Assembly: GCF_002288825.1 (NCBI RefSeq)
Contig: NZ_NSLI01000005.1
Span: 275,901 to 339,900, forward strand
Reading direction: 5' to 3'
DNA length: 64,000 nucleotides
Source of the DNA: Sphingomonas lenta
GTDB lineage: Bacteria > Pseudomonadota > Alphaproteobacteria > Sphingomonadales > Sphingomonadaceae
Both the position numbers and the translations under genes were made by a program. The notes under the pieces were generated by a model. That model ran no database searches. It was not told where the DNA came from and saw only the letters and a list, made by a program, of their open reading frames with translations. Positions 1-8,388 of the stretch are shown here, piece by piece (within the stretch, counting starts at the first letter, position 1; the number at the start of each line of letters is the position of its first letter).

Positions 1-1538
1 GGGGACTCGGGCTGAGTGGGCTGCGGCCGGGCGAAGGGTGACGGGCCGCAGCGGCGGATGAACTCGCCATGGGTGGGTAGTTGCTCGGCCACTTCTTGGT
101 AGCCGCGGCGCATCTGCTCCAAGGCTTGCGCGACCTTGTCCTCGTCAAGCGCGTCCACCGCGGGCTCGTGCTCGTCGGGGACGACGTGCTGGCCGAAGCA
201 CACCGCGACCCAGCTGGTGGTGGCGAACAGCTCCAGCCCGTCGCGGAAGACGCGGCCCTTGGCGCGGAACAGGTCGATCTTGCGGGCGAGCGAGTCGGGG
301 ATCTCCATCGTGCGGCAGCGATCCCAGAAGGGCGAGTCCGAGCGCCGCGTCGCCTTGTAGTGGAGCACGATGAAGTCGCGCACGTCCTCGTACAGGTCGC
401 GCATCTGGCGGTTATACTCGTCGCGCTCCACCGGATCAAAGCGCCGGTCGGGGAAAAGCGCGATCAGCTTGGCGATGCCGGACTGGATGAAGTGGATGGA
501 GGTGGACTCGAGCGGCTCGATGAAGCCGCTCGACAGGCCGAGCGCCACGACGTTCTTGTTCCAGCACTGCTTGCGGCGGCCGGTGGTGAAGGACAGGCGG
601 CGCGGCTCGGCGAGCGGCTCGCCTTCCAGGTTCGCCATGAGCAGGCGCTCGGCCTCGGCGTCGTCCATGTACGTGCTGGAATAGACGAGGCCGTTGCCCA
701 TGCGGTGCTGGAGCGGGATGCGCCACTGCCACCCGGCGCTCCGCGCGGTCGCGCGGGTGAAGGGGTCGGGCTCGCCTTCATAGGCGCTGGGCACCGCGAC
801 AGCGCGGTCGCAGGGTAGCCAGTGCGTCCAGTCCTCATAGCCCGTCTTCAGCGCGCCGTCGATCAGGAGGCCGCGGAAACCCGAGCAGTCGATGAACAGG
901 TCGCCCGCGATCCGCCGCCCGTCGGCGAGCGTCACCGCCTCGACATGGCCGTCCTCCCCGCGCGTGTCGACATCGACGATCTTGCCCTCGACGCGCGTCA
1001 CGCCGCCGCGCTCGGCATAGCGGCGGAGGTAGCGGGCGTAGAGGCCGGCGTCGAAGTGGAAGGCGTAGAGCAGGTCCTTGACCGCCGACTGCGCGTTGGC
1101 GCCCGGCCGGCCGAACTTGCCCATCGACGCCGCCACCGCGCTCATCGACCAGGCGGAGATGTCGGGGAGCGGCCGGCGGCGGCGCTCGCGCAGGTAGAGT
1201 TGGTGGAAGTGCACGCCCTGGAGGTCGCGGCCGTGGAAGCCGAAAGGGTGGAAATAGCGCTCGCCAAGGTCGCCCCAGTCGACGAACTCAATGCCGAGCT
1301 TGAACGTGCCGCCCGTCTCGCGGAGGAACTCGTTCTCGTTCAGCCCCAGCATCTGGTTGAAGGTGATGATTGGCGGAATCGTCGCCTCGCCGACGCCGAC
1401 GGTGCCGATCTCCTCCGATTCGACCAGCGTCACGCGGGTGACGCCGTTGTCGAGGAAGCGCGACAGTGCGGCCGCAGTCATCCAGCCGGCGGTGCCGCCG
1501 CCGACGATTACGACGTCGCGGATGGTCTGTTCGTTCAT
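1..1538 (-). CDS. flavin-dependent tryptophan halogenase family protein (C-terminus cut by window edge)
   Basis: The reading frame starts at ATG 1538 and is still open at base 1, so 512 residues are visible and only the tail is missing. An N-terminal FAD-binding motif (VVIVGGGTAGW, residues 9-19) and GVGEAT (48-53) are followed by FKLGIEF, whose Lys80 aligns with the catalytic Lys79 of PrnA/RebH. The second family motif reads WQWRIP near residue 270, and EPLEST follows further on. All hallmarks of an active FADH2-dependent halogenase are therefore present. The start overlaps the stop of the upstream paralogue by four bases (ATGA), so this is the third gene of a three-gene operon. The substrate is unknown; in this bacterial group such genes often sit beside TonB receptors rather than in antibiotic clusters. 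A flavin reductase partner is not seen nearby. Confidence 0.9.
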   Translation of the reverse strand, partial: MNEQTIRDVVIVGGGTAGWMTAAALSRFLDNGVTRVTLVESEEIGTVGVGEATIPPIITFNQMLGLNENEFLRETGGTFKLGIEFVDWGDLGERYFHPFGFHGRDLQGVHFHQLYLRERRRRPLPDISAWSMSAVAASMGKFGRPGANAQSAVKDLLYAFHFDAGLYARYLRRYAERGGVTRVEGKIVDVDTRGEDGHVEAVTLADGRRIAGDLFIDCSGFRGLLIDGALKTGYEDWTHWLPCDRAVAVPSAYEGEPDPFTRATARSAGWQWRIPLQHRMGNGLVYSSTYMDDAEAERLLMANLEGEPLAEPRRLSFTTGRRKQCWNKNVVALGLSSGFIEPLESTSIHFIQSGIAKLIALFPDRRFDPVERDEYNRQMRDLYEDVRDFIVLHYKATRRSDSPFWDRCRTMEIPDSLARKIDLFRAKGRVFRDGLELFATTSWVAVCFGQHVVPDEHEPAVDALDEDKVAQALEQMRRGYQEVAEQLPTHGEFIRRCGPSPFARPQPTQPES

Positions 1539-3022
1539 CGGGTCACTTGCCTGTGTAGCATCTGCAAGAAGGCGGCGTGGGTGGGCGCGCGCGCGACGGC
1601 CTGGGCGAGCGCGTCGCGCCAACCCGCCATCGCCGCGTCGGATTGGGCGGGCGGCACGACCTCGATCAGCGGGTCGGCGCGGCGCGGGATCACGCCCTGG
1701 CCGAGCAGCACGGCGAGCCACGAATCGCGCCCGAACGTCTCCTCTTCGTGGAAGGGCAAGCGGCCGCGCTCGCGGAACTGCGTCAGCGTGTGGAGTAGGG
1801 TGGGGGGAGGCTCGGCCGCGGCCGCGTCGCGCCAGAACGGCTCGGAACGGCCGGACGCCGCGTAATACAGAACGGCGAAGTCGCGCACCCGCGCCGCTTC
1901 GGCCGCGCATTGGCGGTTATATTCGGCGAGTTCGACGGGCGCGCAATCGCGGTCGGGGAGCATGGCGACGAGGCGGTCGATCGCGCTGTGGGCCAAGTGG
2001 AGGTTCGTCCACTCCAACGGCTCGATCGCGGTCGCGGCGTCGCCGACCGCCACGCAGTTGCGCAGCCAGGGCTGCGGCCGCGTCCCCGCCGCGATCGCGA
2101 CGGGCGCGGCCTCGCGCACGCCGAGGGCGCGCGCAGCCTGTTCGTCGCTCCAATGCGCCGAGCCGTAGACGAGCCCGGTGGAGGTGCGGCGCAGGCCGTC
2201 GGCGGACCAGCGCCAGCCCGCCTCGACGGCGACGGCGCGGTCGAGCGGCGCGGGTTCGGGCGCGGGCGGGCCGTCGGCGATGAGGATGCGGTCACAGGGC
2301 AACCAGCGCCGCCAGTCCTCCCACGCGTCGTCGAGCGCGGAACGGACGCGTGCGGCGGGGCCGGTGCAGTCGACGAACAGGTCGGCGCGCAAGGGCTCTC
2401 CGCCATCGAGTTCGAGCGCTTCGACGAAGCCGTCCGGGCGGAGGCGGATCGACCGGAGTACGCCGTCGTGCTCGCGGACGCCGCAATGGAGCGCGAAGGC
2501 GCGGATCATCGCGAGGTAGGCGGGCGGGTCGAGGTGCAGCCCGTACTCGAAACCGGAGAGCGGCGCGTCCGGCTCGTCGGCGGCGCGCGCGAAGCGGCCG
2601 GCGCGCGCGAGCATGGCGGCGGGCGAATGCCGGTCGAAGGGCGCAGCGGCGCCGAGCTTAGCGGCGCGCACCCAGTGCTGGTGGAAGGAGGCGGTGCCGA
2701 ACGGACGCCCATGCTCGCCATAGGCGTGGACGTAATCGGGCGAGTCCGCGACCCAGTTCTCGAAACGCGTGCCGAGCCGGAAGGCGGAGCCTGAGCGCAC
2801 AACCGCGTCCGCGTCGCGCAGGCCGAGATCGCCGTGAAAGCCGTGGATGGAGGGCAGCGTCGGGCCGATCCGGTCGGCGAGCGCGTCGGGCGGCGGGGGG
2901 AGCGCGAACACCGTCACCCCGAGCCACGGCAGCCGCCGCTTAAGCGCCGCCGCCGCCGACCAGCCGACGATCCCGCCGCCGGCGACCACCACGTCGCGGA
3001 TCGGCTCCCCCAGCGCGCTCAT
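1535..3022 (-). CDS. divergent tryptophan-halogenase-like protein lacking catalytic motifs
   Basis: This 495-residue protein starts at ATG 3022, one base after the stop of the preceding halogenase. It keeps the FAD fold start (VVVAGGGIVGW) and a degenerate EPLEWT motif, so homology to its two neighbours is clear along the whole length. The position of the catalytic lysine is Arg82 (FRLGTRF), GVGEAT is replaced by RIGPTL, and the WxWxIP signature reads WRWSADG at the aligned place near residue 268. By family knowledge the lysine is essential for halogenation. The inference is that this paralogue does other flavin chemistry, serves as a partner subunit, or is decaying. The intact frame and operon spacing argue against simple decay. 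A longer in-frame upstream start exists but would run back into the preceding gene. Confidence 0.85.
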   Translation of the reverse strand: MSALGEPIRDVVVAGGGIVGWSAAAALKRRLPWLGVTVFALPPPPDALADRIGPTLPSIHGFHGDLGLRDADAVVRSGSAFRLGTRFENWVADSPDYVHAYGEHGRPFGTASFHQHWVRAAKLGAAAPFDRHSPAAMLARAGRFARAADEPDAPLSGFEYGLHLDPPAYLAMIRAFALHCGVREHDGVLRSIRLRPDGFVEALELDGGEPLRADLFVDCTGPAARVRSALDDAWEDWRRWLPCDRILIADGPPAPEPAPLDRAVAVEAGWRWSADGLRRTSTGLVYGSAHWSDEQAARALGVREAAPVAIAAGTRPQPWLRNCVAVGDAATAIEPLEWTNLHLAHSAIDRLVAMLPDRDCAPVELAEYNRQCAAEAARVRDFAVLYYAASGRSEPFWRDAAAAEPPPTLLHTLTQFRERGRLPFHEEETFGRDSWLAVLLGQGVIPRRADPLIEVVPPAQSDAAMAGWRDALAQAVARAPTHAAFLQMLHRQVTR

Positions 3023-3023
3023 C

Positions 3024-4538
3024 TCAGGCCGCGGCCGCCATGGGGCAGTAGCCGCGGATGAAGTCGAGGTGGTTGGGCATCGCCTCCGCCGCGGCGGCGA
3101 CCTCCGCCTCCAGCTCGCCCATGCCGCGGAGCAGCGCATCCGCCGGAGGCAGGTCGGCGCGTGGGTCATAGCCCAGCGGTCGTACGCGCTGGCCGAGATA
3201 AACGGCGACCCAGCTCGCGTCGAGGAACACGCCCTCGCGATATTTCACGATCCGGCCGCGGCGGCGGAACAGCTCCATCTTCTCGGCCAAGCTGTCGGGC
3301 ACGGGCATGGTGCGGACGTAGTTCCAGAACTCCGAGTCGTCGCGCTCGGTGGCGTGGTAATGGAGGATCAGGAAGTCGCGGATGCGGTCGTATTCGAGGT
3401 CGATGATGCGGTTGAACTCGTCGCGGTCCGACGGCGCGATGCCGCGCTCGGGGAAGAGCTCGAGAAGCGCGGTGATCGCCTGCTGGACGAGGTAGATGCT
3501 GGTCGACTCGAGTGGTTCGAGGAAGCCGCTGGCGAGCCCGATCGCGACGCAGTTGCCGACCCAGCTGCGCTCCCGCCGGCCTGCGCGGAAGCGGAGGGTG
3601 CGGGGCTGGGCGATGGCGTCGCCCTCGACCGCGCCGGCGAGCGCCGACGCCGCCTCGTCGTCGGAGACGAAGGCGCTGGAATAAACATAGCCGTTACCCG
3701 TGCGGTGCTGGAGCGGAATGCGCCAGCGCCAACCGGCGGGCATGGCGATCGCGCTGGTATAGGGCGTGACGGCGGTCTCGGTCCGGCACGGCATGGCGGC
3801 GGCGCGGTCGGCGGGCAGCCAGCGCGACCAGTCCTGGAACGGCTCGCCCAGCGCCTCGCCCAGGAGGAGCGAGCGAAAGCCGGAGCAGTCGACGAACAGG
3901 TCGCCCTCGATCCGCTCGCCGCTCTCCAGCTTGATCGCTCGGATATGGCCCGTCTCGCCGTTGAGCTCGACGTCGACGACCTTGCCCTCCGTACGCGTCG
4001 CGCCGAGGCTCTCGGCGAGCTGGCGTAAGTAGGGCGCGAACAGCACGGCGTCGAACTGGTAGGCGTAGCCGAAGGTGGTGGTGATCCGCCCCGGCTCGGT
4101 CGTGGGCCGGGTGAAGCGACCCTCCCGCGCCATGGTGCACGCCATGGAGAAGCGCTCCAGCGGCGGCGGGTTCAGGCCCTGAAGCCGGAGCCGCGTCCAG
4201 TAATGGTGGAAGTCGACCTCGCCCTGGCCGCGGCCGAAGGTGCCGAAGGGGTGGACGTAGCTGTCGCCGATTCGTCCCCAGTTCCGGAACTCGATGCCCA
4301 GCTTGAACGTCGCGCGCGTCCAGCTCATGAAGTCGGACTCGGCGATGCCGAGCCGGTCGTTGAACGCGCGGATGTGCGGCAGCGTCGCCTCGCCCACGCC
4401 GACGATGCCGATCGCCTCCGACTCGATCAGGTGGACCGAGCAGCGGCGCGGCAGCAGCTTGGCGAGCGCCGCGGCCGCCATCCAGCCGGACGTGCCGCCG
4501 CCCACGATCACCACCCGTTGCGCGCCCGTATCCGTCAT
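3024..4538 (-). CDS. flavin-dependent tryptophan halogenase family protein
   Basis: This 504-residue protein is the first gene of the halogenase operon. ATG 4538 is preferred over upstream in-frame starts because a GGAGAG ribosome site lies about ten bases ahead and the FAD motif (VVIVGGGTSGW) then begins at residue 9, as in its relatives. GVGEAT (48-53), FKLGIEF with Lys79 in the exact PrnA/RebH position, WRWRIP near residue 268 and EPLEST are all present, so it should be a competent FADH2-dependent halogenase. It is transcribed away from the TonB receptor gene and shares the 252-base intergenic region holding two palindromes. The natural substrate cannot be read from the sequence; indole compounds are the best known ones for the family. 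Confidence 0.92.
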   Translation of the reverse strand: MTDTGAQRVVIVGGGTSGWMAAAALAKLLPRRCSVHLIESEAIGIVGVGEATLPHIRAFNDRLGIAESDFMSWTRATFKLGIEFRNWGRIGDSYVHPFGTFGRGQGEVDFHHYWTRLRLQGLNPPPLERFSMACTMAREGRFTRPTTEPGRITTTFGYAYQFDAVLFAPYLRQLAESLGATRTEGKVVDVELNGETGHIRAIKLESGERIEGDLFVDCSGFRSLLLGEALGEPFQDWSRWLPADRAAAMPCRTETAVTPYTSAIAMPAGWRWRIPLQHRTGNGYVYSSAFVSDDEAASALAGAVEGDAIAQPRTLRFRAGRRERSWVGNCVAIGLASGFLEPLESTSIYLVQQAITALLELFPERGIAPSDRDEFNRIIDLEYDRIRDFLILHYHATERDDSEFWNYVRTMPVPDSLAEKMELFRRRGRIVKYREGVFLDASWVAVYLGQRVRPLGYDPRADLPPADALLRGMGELEAEVAAAAEAMPNHLDFIRGYCPMAAAA

Positions 4539-4685
4539 GGAGCGTTCCGCTCTCCATCCTCTCCCGCACGTGGCTCGATCATCCAACGCCGCGCGTCAAC
4601 CCGCCCCCGATCCCCGCTCGGCCGGACGGGGCCGTTGCAGCGACGCAACACCGTTCACCGAAACGATAGAATAGGTACGGTGCGG

Positions 4686-4701
4686 ATGTTACCGCAAACA
4701 T
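4686..4701. promoter_or_regulatory. LacI-type palindrome in divergent halogenase/receptor promoter
   Basis: ATGTTACCGCAAACAT is an imperfect inverted repeat (ATGTT on one side, AACAT on the other) with a C-G rich centre. It lies midway between the divergent halogenase operon and the TonB receptor. The layout resembles operators of LacI-family sugar repressors. It differs in its centre from the xylX-type operator in the same region, so it could be bound by another regulator. Confidence 0.4.
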
Positions 4702-4761
4702 TACTGCTTGCTCAATAGCCTTGGTCTGCATAAGCCTATCTGATCCAAGGCGCGACCGTGA

Positions 4762-4775
4762 TGTCAGCGTTAACA
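4762..4775. promoter_or_regulatory. XylR/LacI-type operator before the TonB receptor
   Basis: TGTCAGCGTTAACA matches the xylX upstream site TGTTAGCGCTAACG in 11 of 14 positions and has the same GCG/CGC-centred two-fold layout. It ends 15 bases before the chosen receptor start codon; the xylX copy ends 14 bases before its own start. The same position before two xylan-related transcription units suggests one LacI-family regulator controls both. No lacI-like gene is in the window. Confidence 0.5.
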
Positions 4776-4790
4776 GGGGAGAGGACAGGG

Positions 4791-7700
4791 ATGGCGACTG
4801 CTGCGACCGGAACCGTGCGTGAAGCGGGTGCGCGGGAGATCGGCAAGCTCCTGAAGTGCGGCGTCTCGGCCACGGCGATCTGCGCGTTCGCGCTCGCCGC
4901 GCCCGCCTGGGCGCAGACGGGCTCGGCCACGGGACAGGGGACCGCGGGCAACGCCAATCCAACCGCGCAGCCTGAAGACGGCGCCGTCAACGAGCCCGCG
5001 CCGGGCACGGCTGCCGCGCAGGCCGCAGATACGGCGCCCGCCGACGAGGCGGGCGCCGACGACATCGTCGTCACCGGTATTCGCCAGAGCCTCGCCAACG
5101 CACAGTCGATCAAGCGCAACGCCGATACGGTCGTCGACGCCATCACCGCACAGGACATCGGCGCGCTGCCCGACCGCTCGGTCACCGAGGCGCTGCAGCG
5201 TGTGCCTGGCGTCTCGATCAACCGTTTCGCCGGCTCGAACGATCCCGACCACTTCTCGGTGGAGGGCTCGGGCGTGGTGGTGCGCGGCCTCAATTTCGTC
5301 CGTTCGGAGTTCAACGGGCGCAGCACCTTCTCGGCGGGCATCGGCGGGCAGGCGATCAACTTCGCCGACGTCCCCGCCGAGCTGCTGGGCGCGGTCGAGG
5401 TGTACAAGAACAGCACCGCCGACCTGATCGAGGGCGGTCTGGCGGGCACCGTCAACCTCAACACGCGCAAGCCCTTCGACAACCGCGGTTTCCACATCGG
5501 CGGCGGCGTCGAAGCGAATTACGGCGACTTCCGCAAGAAGTGGACGCCGACCGCCTCCCTGTTGCTGAGCAACACGTGGGAGACCGACATCGGCACGTTC
5601 GGCCTGCTGGGCAACGTGTCCTATTCCCGCTTGAAGAGCCGCGCCGACGGCATCCAAGTCACCAACATCCAGACTCGCGACGGCACGATCGTCACCGGGG
5701 CCAATGGCGGCGGCCAGGTCTGCCGCAACCCGCTACCTGCGAGCACGGACACGTCCAGGCTGCCGGCCAACGGCACCTGCGGCTTCACCGGTGCCGCAGG
5801 CGCGGACGGGTTCGCCGATCTCCTGCCGCTCGCCTATGCGCCGGTCGGCGGCCAATTCCGCACGCAGGATTACGACCGCAAGCGCGACGGCCAGGCGCTC
5901 GCCGTGCAGTGGGAAAGCACCGACAAGCGCACGGTCTTCACCGCCCAGTTCCTGCGCACCCACTCGACCAACGCTTGGGGCGAGCGCACCTTCGAAACCG
6001 CGCCCGACCTCTCGGAATACAACACCTACCCGTACGGCTGCCAGCAGAACACCAATGGCCCGAACGGCGGCGTGCGCGCGGAATGCCCGATCGGGTCCTT
6101 GCGCAACTACGAGTATGACGAGGACGGGCTGTTCGAGCGCGGCTACATCACGCTGCCCGGCACCGGCTGGCGCACCGCGTCGAGCGGCCAGGCCACGACC
6201 ACCGTTCCTACGGGCGGCATCCAGCAATCGCTGTCCCGCCGCCAGGTATTCGACGAGAACCTGGTCAAGGATGCCGGCTTCAACCTGAAGACCGAGCTGA
6301 GCGACCGCCTCTCGGTCAATCTCGACGTCGACTACACCTACGCGCGCCACGACGTGGTCGACTTCAGCGTGTTCGGCTCGACCTTCGCCGACCAGGAGCT
6401 CGACATCTCGGGCGACCTGCCGGTGGTCATCCCGCACAAGCCGCTGACGTTGGCGGCGAGCTGGGCGACGCCCAACCCTGCGTTGGTCTCGGCGACCGAC
6501 GAGCAGTATTTTCAGAACCGAGATTTCCAGTTCTGGCGTGCGGCGATGGACCATATCGAGCACTCGGAAGGCAGCGAGTACCAGATCAAGGGCGACTTCG
6601 CGTACAAGTTCGACGACGGATCGTTCCTGAACCGGGTCAAGTTCGGGGCGCGCTACGCCGAGCGCCAGCAGACGGTCCGCTACACCGCGTACAATTGGGG
6701 TGCCATCAGCGAGGTCTGGTCGGGTTCGCCGGTCACGTTCAACCAGGGCGACACCAGCCGGTCGGAGTTCTACGATTTCCCGAACTTCTTCCGCGGCGAC
6801 ACGCCCGGTCCGATCGGCGGTTATTACTATAACGGCGACCTGATCGACGATTATTTCGCGTCGGCCACATACTTCCAGGCGCTCAACGACATCTGGCGCA
6901 CGACCAACGGCGCGGGCGCGACCAACCGTTTCGTGCCGGCCTCGCAACGTCAGGGCGTGATCGCGGGCACCTCATTCCTGCCCGAAGACATCCAGCCGGT
7001 GCGCCAGCAGGACAGCGCCGCCTATGTCATGCTGAATTTCGGCTCCGACGATCCGCTGATCGGTGGCATCCGGGTGAGCGGCAATATCGGCGTCCGCTAC
7101 GTCAATTCGGCGGTCACGTCGGGCGGGCGCATCGGCGTGCCGACCCGGCAGGCGCTGGGCATCGTCGATCCGTTCACCCGGCAGGAGATCGATCCTGCGA
7201 CGGGCCAGCTCAGGTTTACCGGCCGTTGCGATCCGCGCGTGCCGGAGGGTGCACCTCCGGGTACGCCGCCCACGCGGCCGGGCGGGATCTGTAATTTGGG
7301 AGCGGCCGGCTACGCGCAGCTTCAGCAATTCGCCAACGGCGAGACAGTCACCGACATCGCGCGCAACAACTACGACTACTTCCTCCCCAGCGCCAACCTG
7401 AAGCTCGGGTTGTCCGACGACCTGATCATGCGCCTGGCGGCGTCGAAGGTGCTCACGCGCCCCGACCTCGCCAACATCCGCAACTTCATCACGGTGGGTA
7501 CGGATCCCAACTCCGGCGCGGCGACGGCGACGGCGGGCAACCCGTTCCTGAAGCCCGCGACCGCGTGGCAATTCGACGCGACGCTGGAGTGGTACTTCGC
7601 CCGCGTCGGCTCGCTGACGTTGAACGGCTTCTACAAGTCGATCGACAACTTCTTCTACCAATCGTTGATCACCCGCAACGTGACGAGCAACGGCGTGACC

Positions 7701-8264
7701 CTGCCGGTGATCGTGCGCGGCCCGGCGAACTTCGACGAGAGCGGCAAGATCAAGGGTTTCGAGGTCTCGTATCAGCAGACCTACGACTTCCTGCCGGGCC
7801 TGCTCAGCGGCTTGGGCTTCTCGGGCAACTACTCGTACATCGACAGCAAGGGTCTGCCGAACTCGCTGCTCAATGCGGGAACGCCGGTCAGCGAGTCGAC
7901 GATCCCCAGGGGCAATCTGCCGCTGGAGGGCTTGTCCAAGCACAACGTCAACGCGACGGTGTTCTACGAGAAGGGGCCGGTCTCGCTCCGCGCCGCGTAT
8001 AACTGGCGCTCGCGCTTCCTGCTGACGGCGGCCGACGTGATCTTCCCGTTCACGTCGATCTTCAACGACGAGACGGGCCAGCTCGACGCGTCGGCGTTCA
8101 TCAACATCAACCGATACATCAAGCTGGGCGTGCAGGGCGTGAACCTGACGAACGAGGTCACGCGGACGCTGCAGGCGTATACGGGCGATCCTGGCCGCCT
8201 GGCGCCGCGGTCCTACTTCGTGAACGACCGCCGCTTCTCGTTCATCCTGCGCGGCAACTTCTGA
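4791..8264 (+). CDS. TonB-dependent receptor, TonB-Xanth-Caul type
   Basis: This 1157-residue outer-membrane receptor starts at ATG 4791 behind a strong GGGGAGAGGA ribosome site. The earlier in-frame GTG 4758 would place the operator inside the gene. A signal peptide ends near Ala41 (APAWA-QT), a TonB box (DIVVTGIRQ) lies at about residues 91-99, a plug domain follows (LPDRSVTEALQRVPGVSI), and a beta-barrel ends in Phe (ILRGNF). Length and N-terminal pattern fit the TIGR01782 group, which in Caulobacter, Xanthomonas and Sphingomonas is tied to uptake of plant oligosaccharides. The convergent xylanase operon and shared operator suggest xylo-oligosaccharides as the ligand. The halogenase genes upstream are divergent neighbours. 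Confidence 0.93.
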   Translation: MATAATGTVREAGAREIGKLLKCGVSATAICAFALAAPAWAQTGSATGQGTAGNANPTAQPEDGAVNEPAPGTAAAQAADTAPADEAGADDIVVTGIRQSLANAQSIKRNADTVVDAITAQDIGALPDRSVTEALQRVPGVSINRFAGSNDPDHFSVEGSGVVVRGLNFVRSEFNGRSTFSAGIGGQAINFADVPAELLGAVEVYKNSTADLIEGGLAGTVNLNTRKPFDNRGFHIGGGVEANYGDFRKKWTPTASLLLSNTWETDIGTFGLLGNVSYSRLKSRADGIQVTNIQTRDGTIVTGANGGGQVCRNPLPASTDTSRLPANGTCGFTGAAGADGFADLLPLAYAPVGGQFRTQDYDRKRDGQALAVQWESTDKRTVFTAQFLRTHSTNAWGERTFETAPDLSEYNTYPYGCQQNTNGPNGGVRAECPIGSLRNYEYDEDGLFERGYITLPGTGWRTASSGQATTTVPTGGIQQSLSRRQVFDENLVKDAGFNLKTELSDRLSVNLDVDYTYARHDVVDFSVFGSTFADQELDISGDLPVVIPHKPLTLAASWATPNPALVSATDEQYFQNRDFQFWRAAMDHIEHSEGSEYQIKGDFAYKFDDGSFLNRVKFGARYAERQQTVRYTAYNWGAISEVWSGSPVTFNQGDTSRSEFYDFPNFFRGDTPGPIGGYYYNGDLIDDYFASATYFQALNDIWRTTNGAGATNRFVPASQRQGVIAGTSFLPEDIQPVRQQDSAAYVMLNFGSDDPLIGGIRVSGNIGVRYVNSAVTSGGRIGVPTRQALGIVDPFTRQEIDPATGQLRFTGRCDPRVPEGAPPGTPPTRPGGICNLGAAGYAQLQQFANGETVTDIARNNYDYFLPSANLKLGLSDDLIMRLAASKVLTRPDLANIRNFITVGTDPNSGAATATAGNPFLKPATAWQFDATLEWYFARVGSLTLNGFYKSIDNFFYQSLITRNVTSNGVTLPVIVRGPANFDESGKIKGFEVSYQQTYDFLPGLLSGLGFSGNYSYIDSKGLPNSLLNAGTPVSESTIPRGNLPLEGLSKHNVNATVFYEKGPVSLRAAYNWRSRFLLTAADVIFPFTSIFNDETGQLDASAFININRYIKLGVQGVNLTNEVTRTLQAYTGDPGRLAPRSYFVNDRRFSFILRGNF

Positions 8265-8272
8265 CGGCCGGC

Positions 8273-8305
8273 GTGCGGGTCGGGGTTACAAGCCCCGGCC
8301 CGCAC
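8273..8305. terminator. hairpin after the TonB receptor gene
   Basis: GTGCGGG-t-CGGGG pairs with CCCCG-g-CCCGCAC around a short TTACAAG loop, starting eight bases after the receptor stop codon. There is no U-tract directly after it. It is the first of three hairpins between two convergent genes. Confidence 0.55.
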
Positions 8306-8320
8306 GACCGACGCGAAGAA

Positions 8321-8353
8321 AAGGGGCGCGTCCGCCGGCCGGACGCGCCCCTT
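8321..8353. terminator. bidirectional rho-independent terminator
   Basis: A perfect 13-base-pair stem (AAGGGGCGCGTCC with its complement) encloses a 7-base loop. CTTCTTT follows on the plus strand, and the complement of GAAGAA gives a T-rich tail on the minus strand. It sits between the convergent TonB receptor and GH3 genes and can stop transcription from both sides. Confidence 0.8.
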
Positions 8354-8361
8354 CTTTCGTC

Positions 8362-8382
8362 GGGCCGGCGCGAGGCCGGCCC
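8362..8382. terminator. hairpin after the GH3 gene
   Basis: GGGCCGGC and GCCGGCCC form an 8-base-pair stem around GCGAG, seven bases beyond the GH3 stop codon on the minus strand. It probably adds to the neighbouring bidirectional terminator. Confidence 0.5.
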
Positions 8383-8388
8383 GGTTCC

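Noticed and set aside
4758..4790. Earlier GTG start for the first TonB receptor
   Set aside because: It lacks a ribosome site and would place the LacI-type operator inside the gene; ATG 4791 has a strong site and a proper signal peptide.
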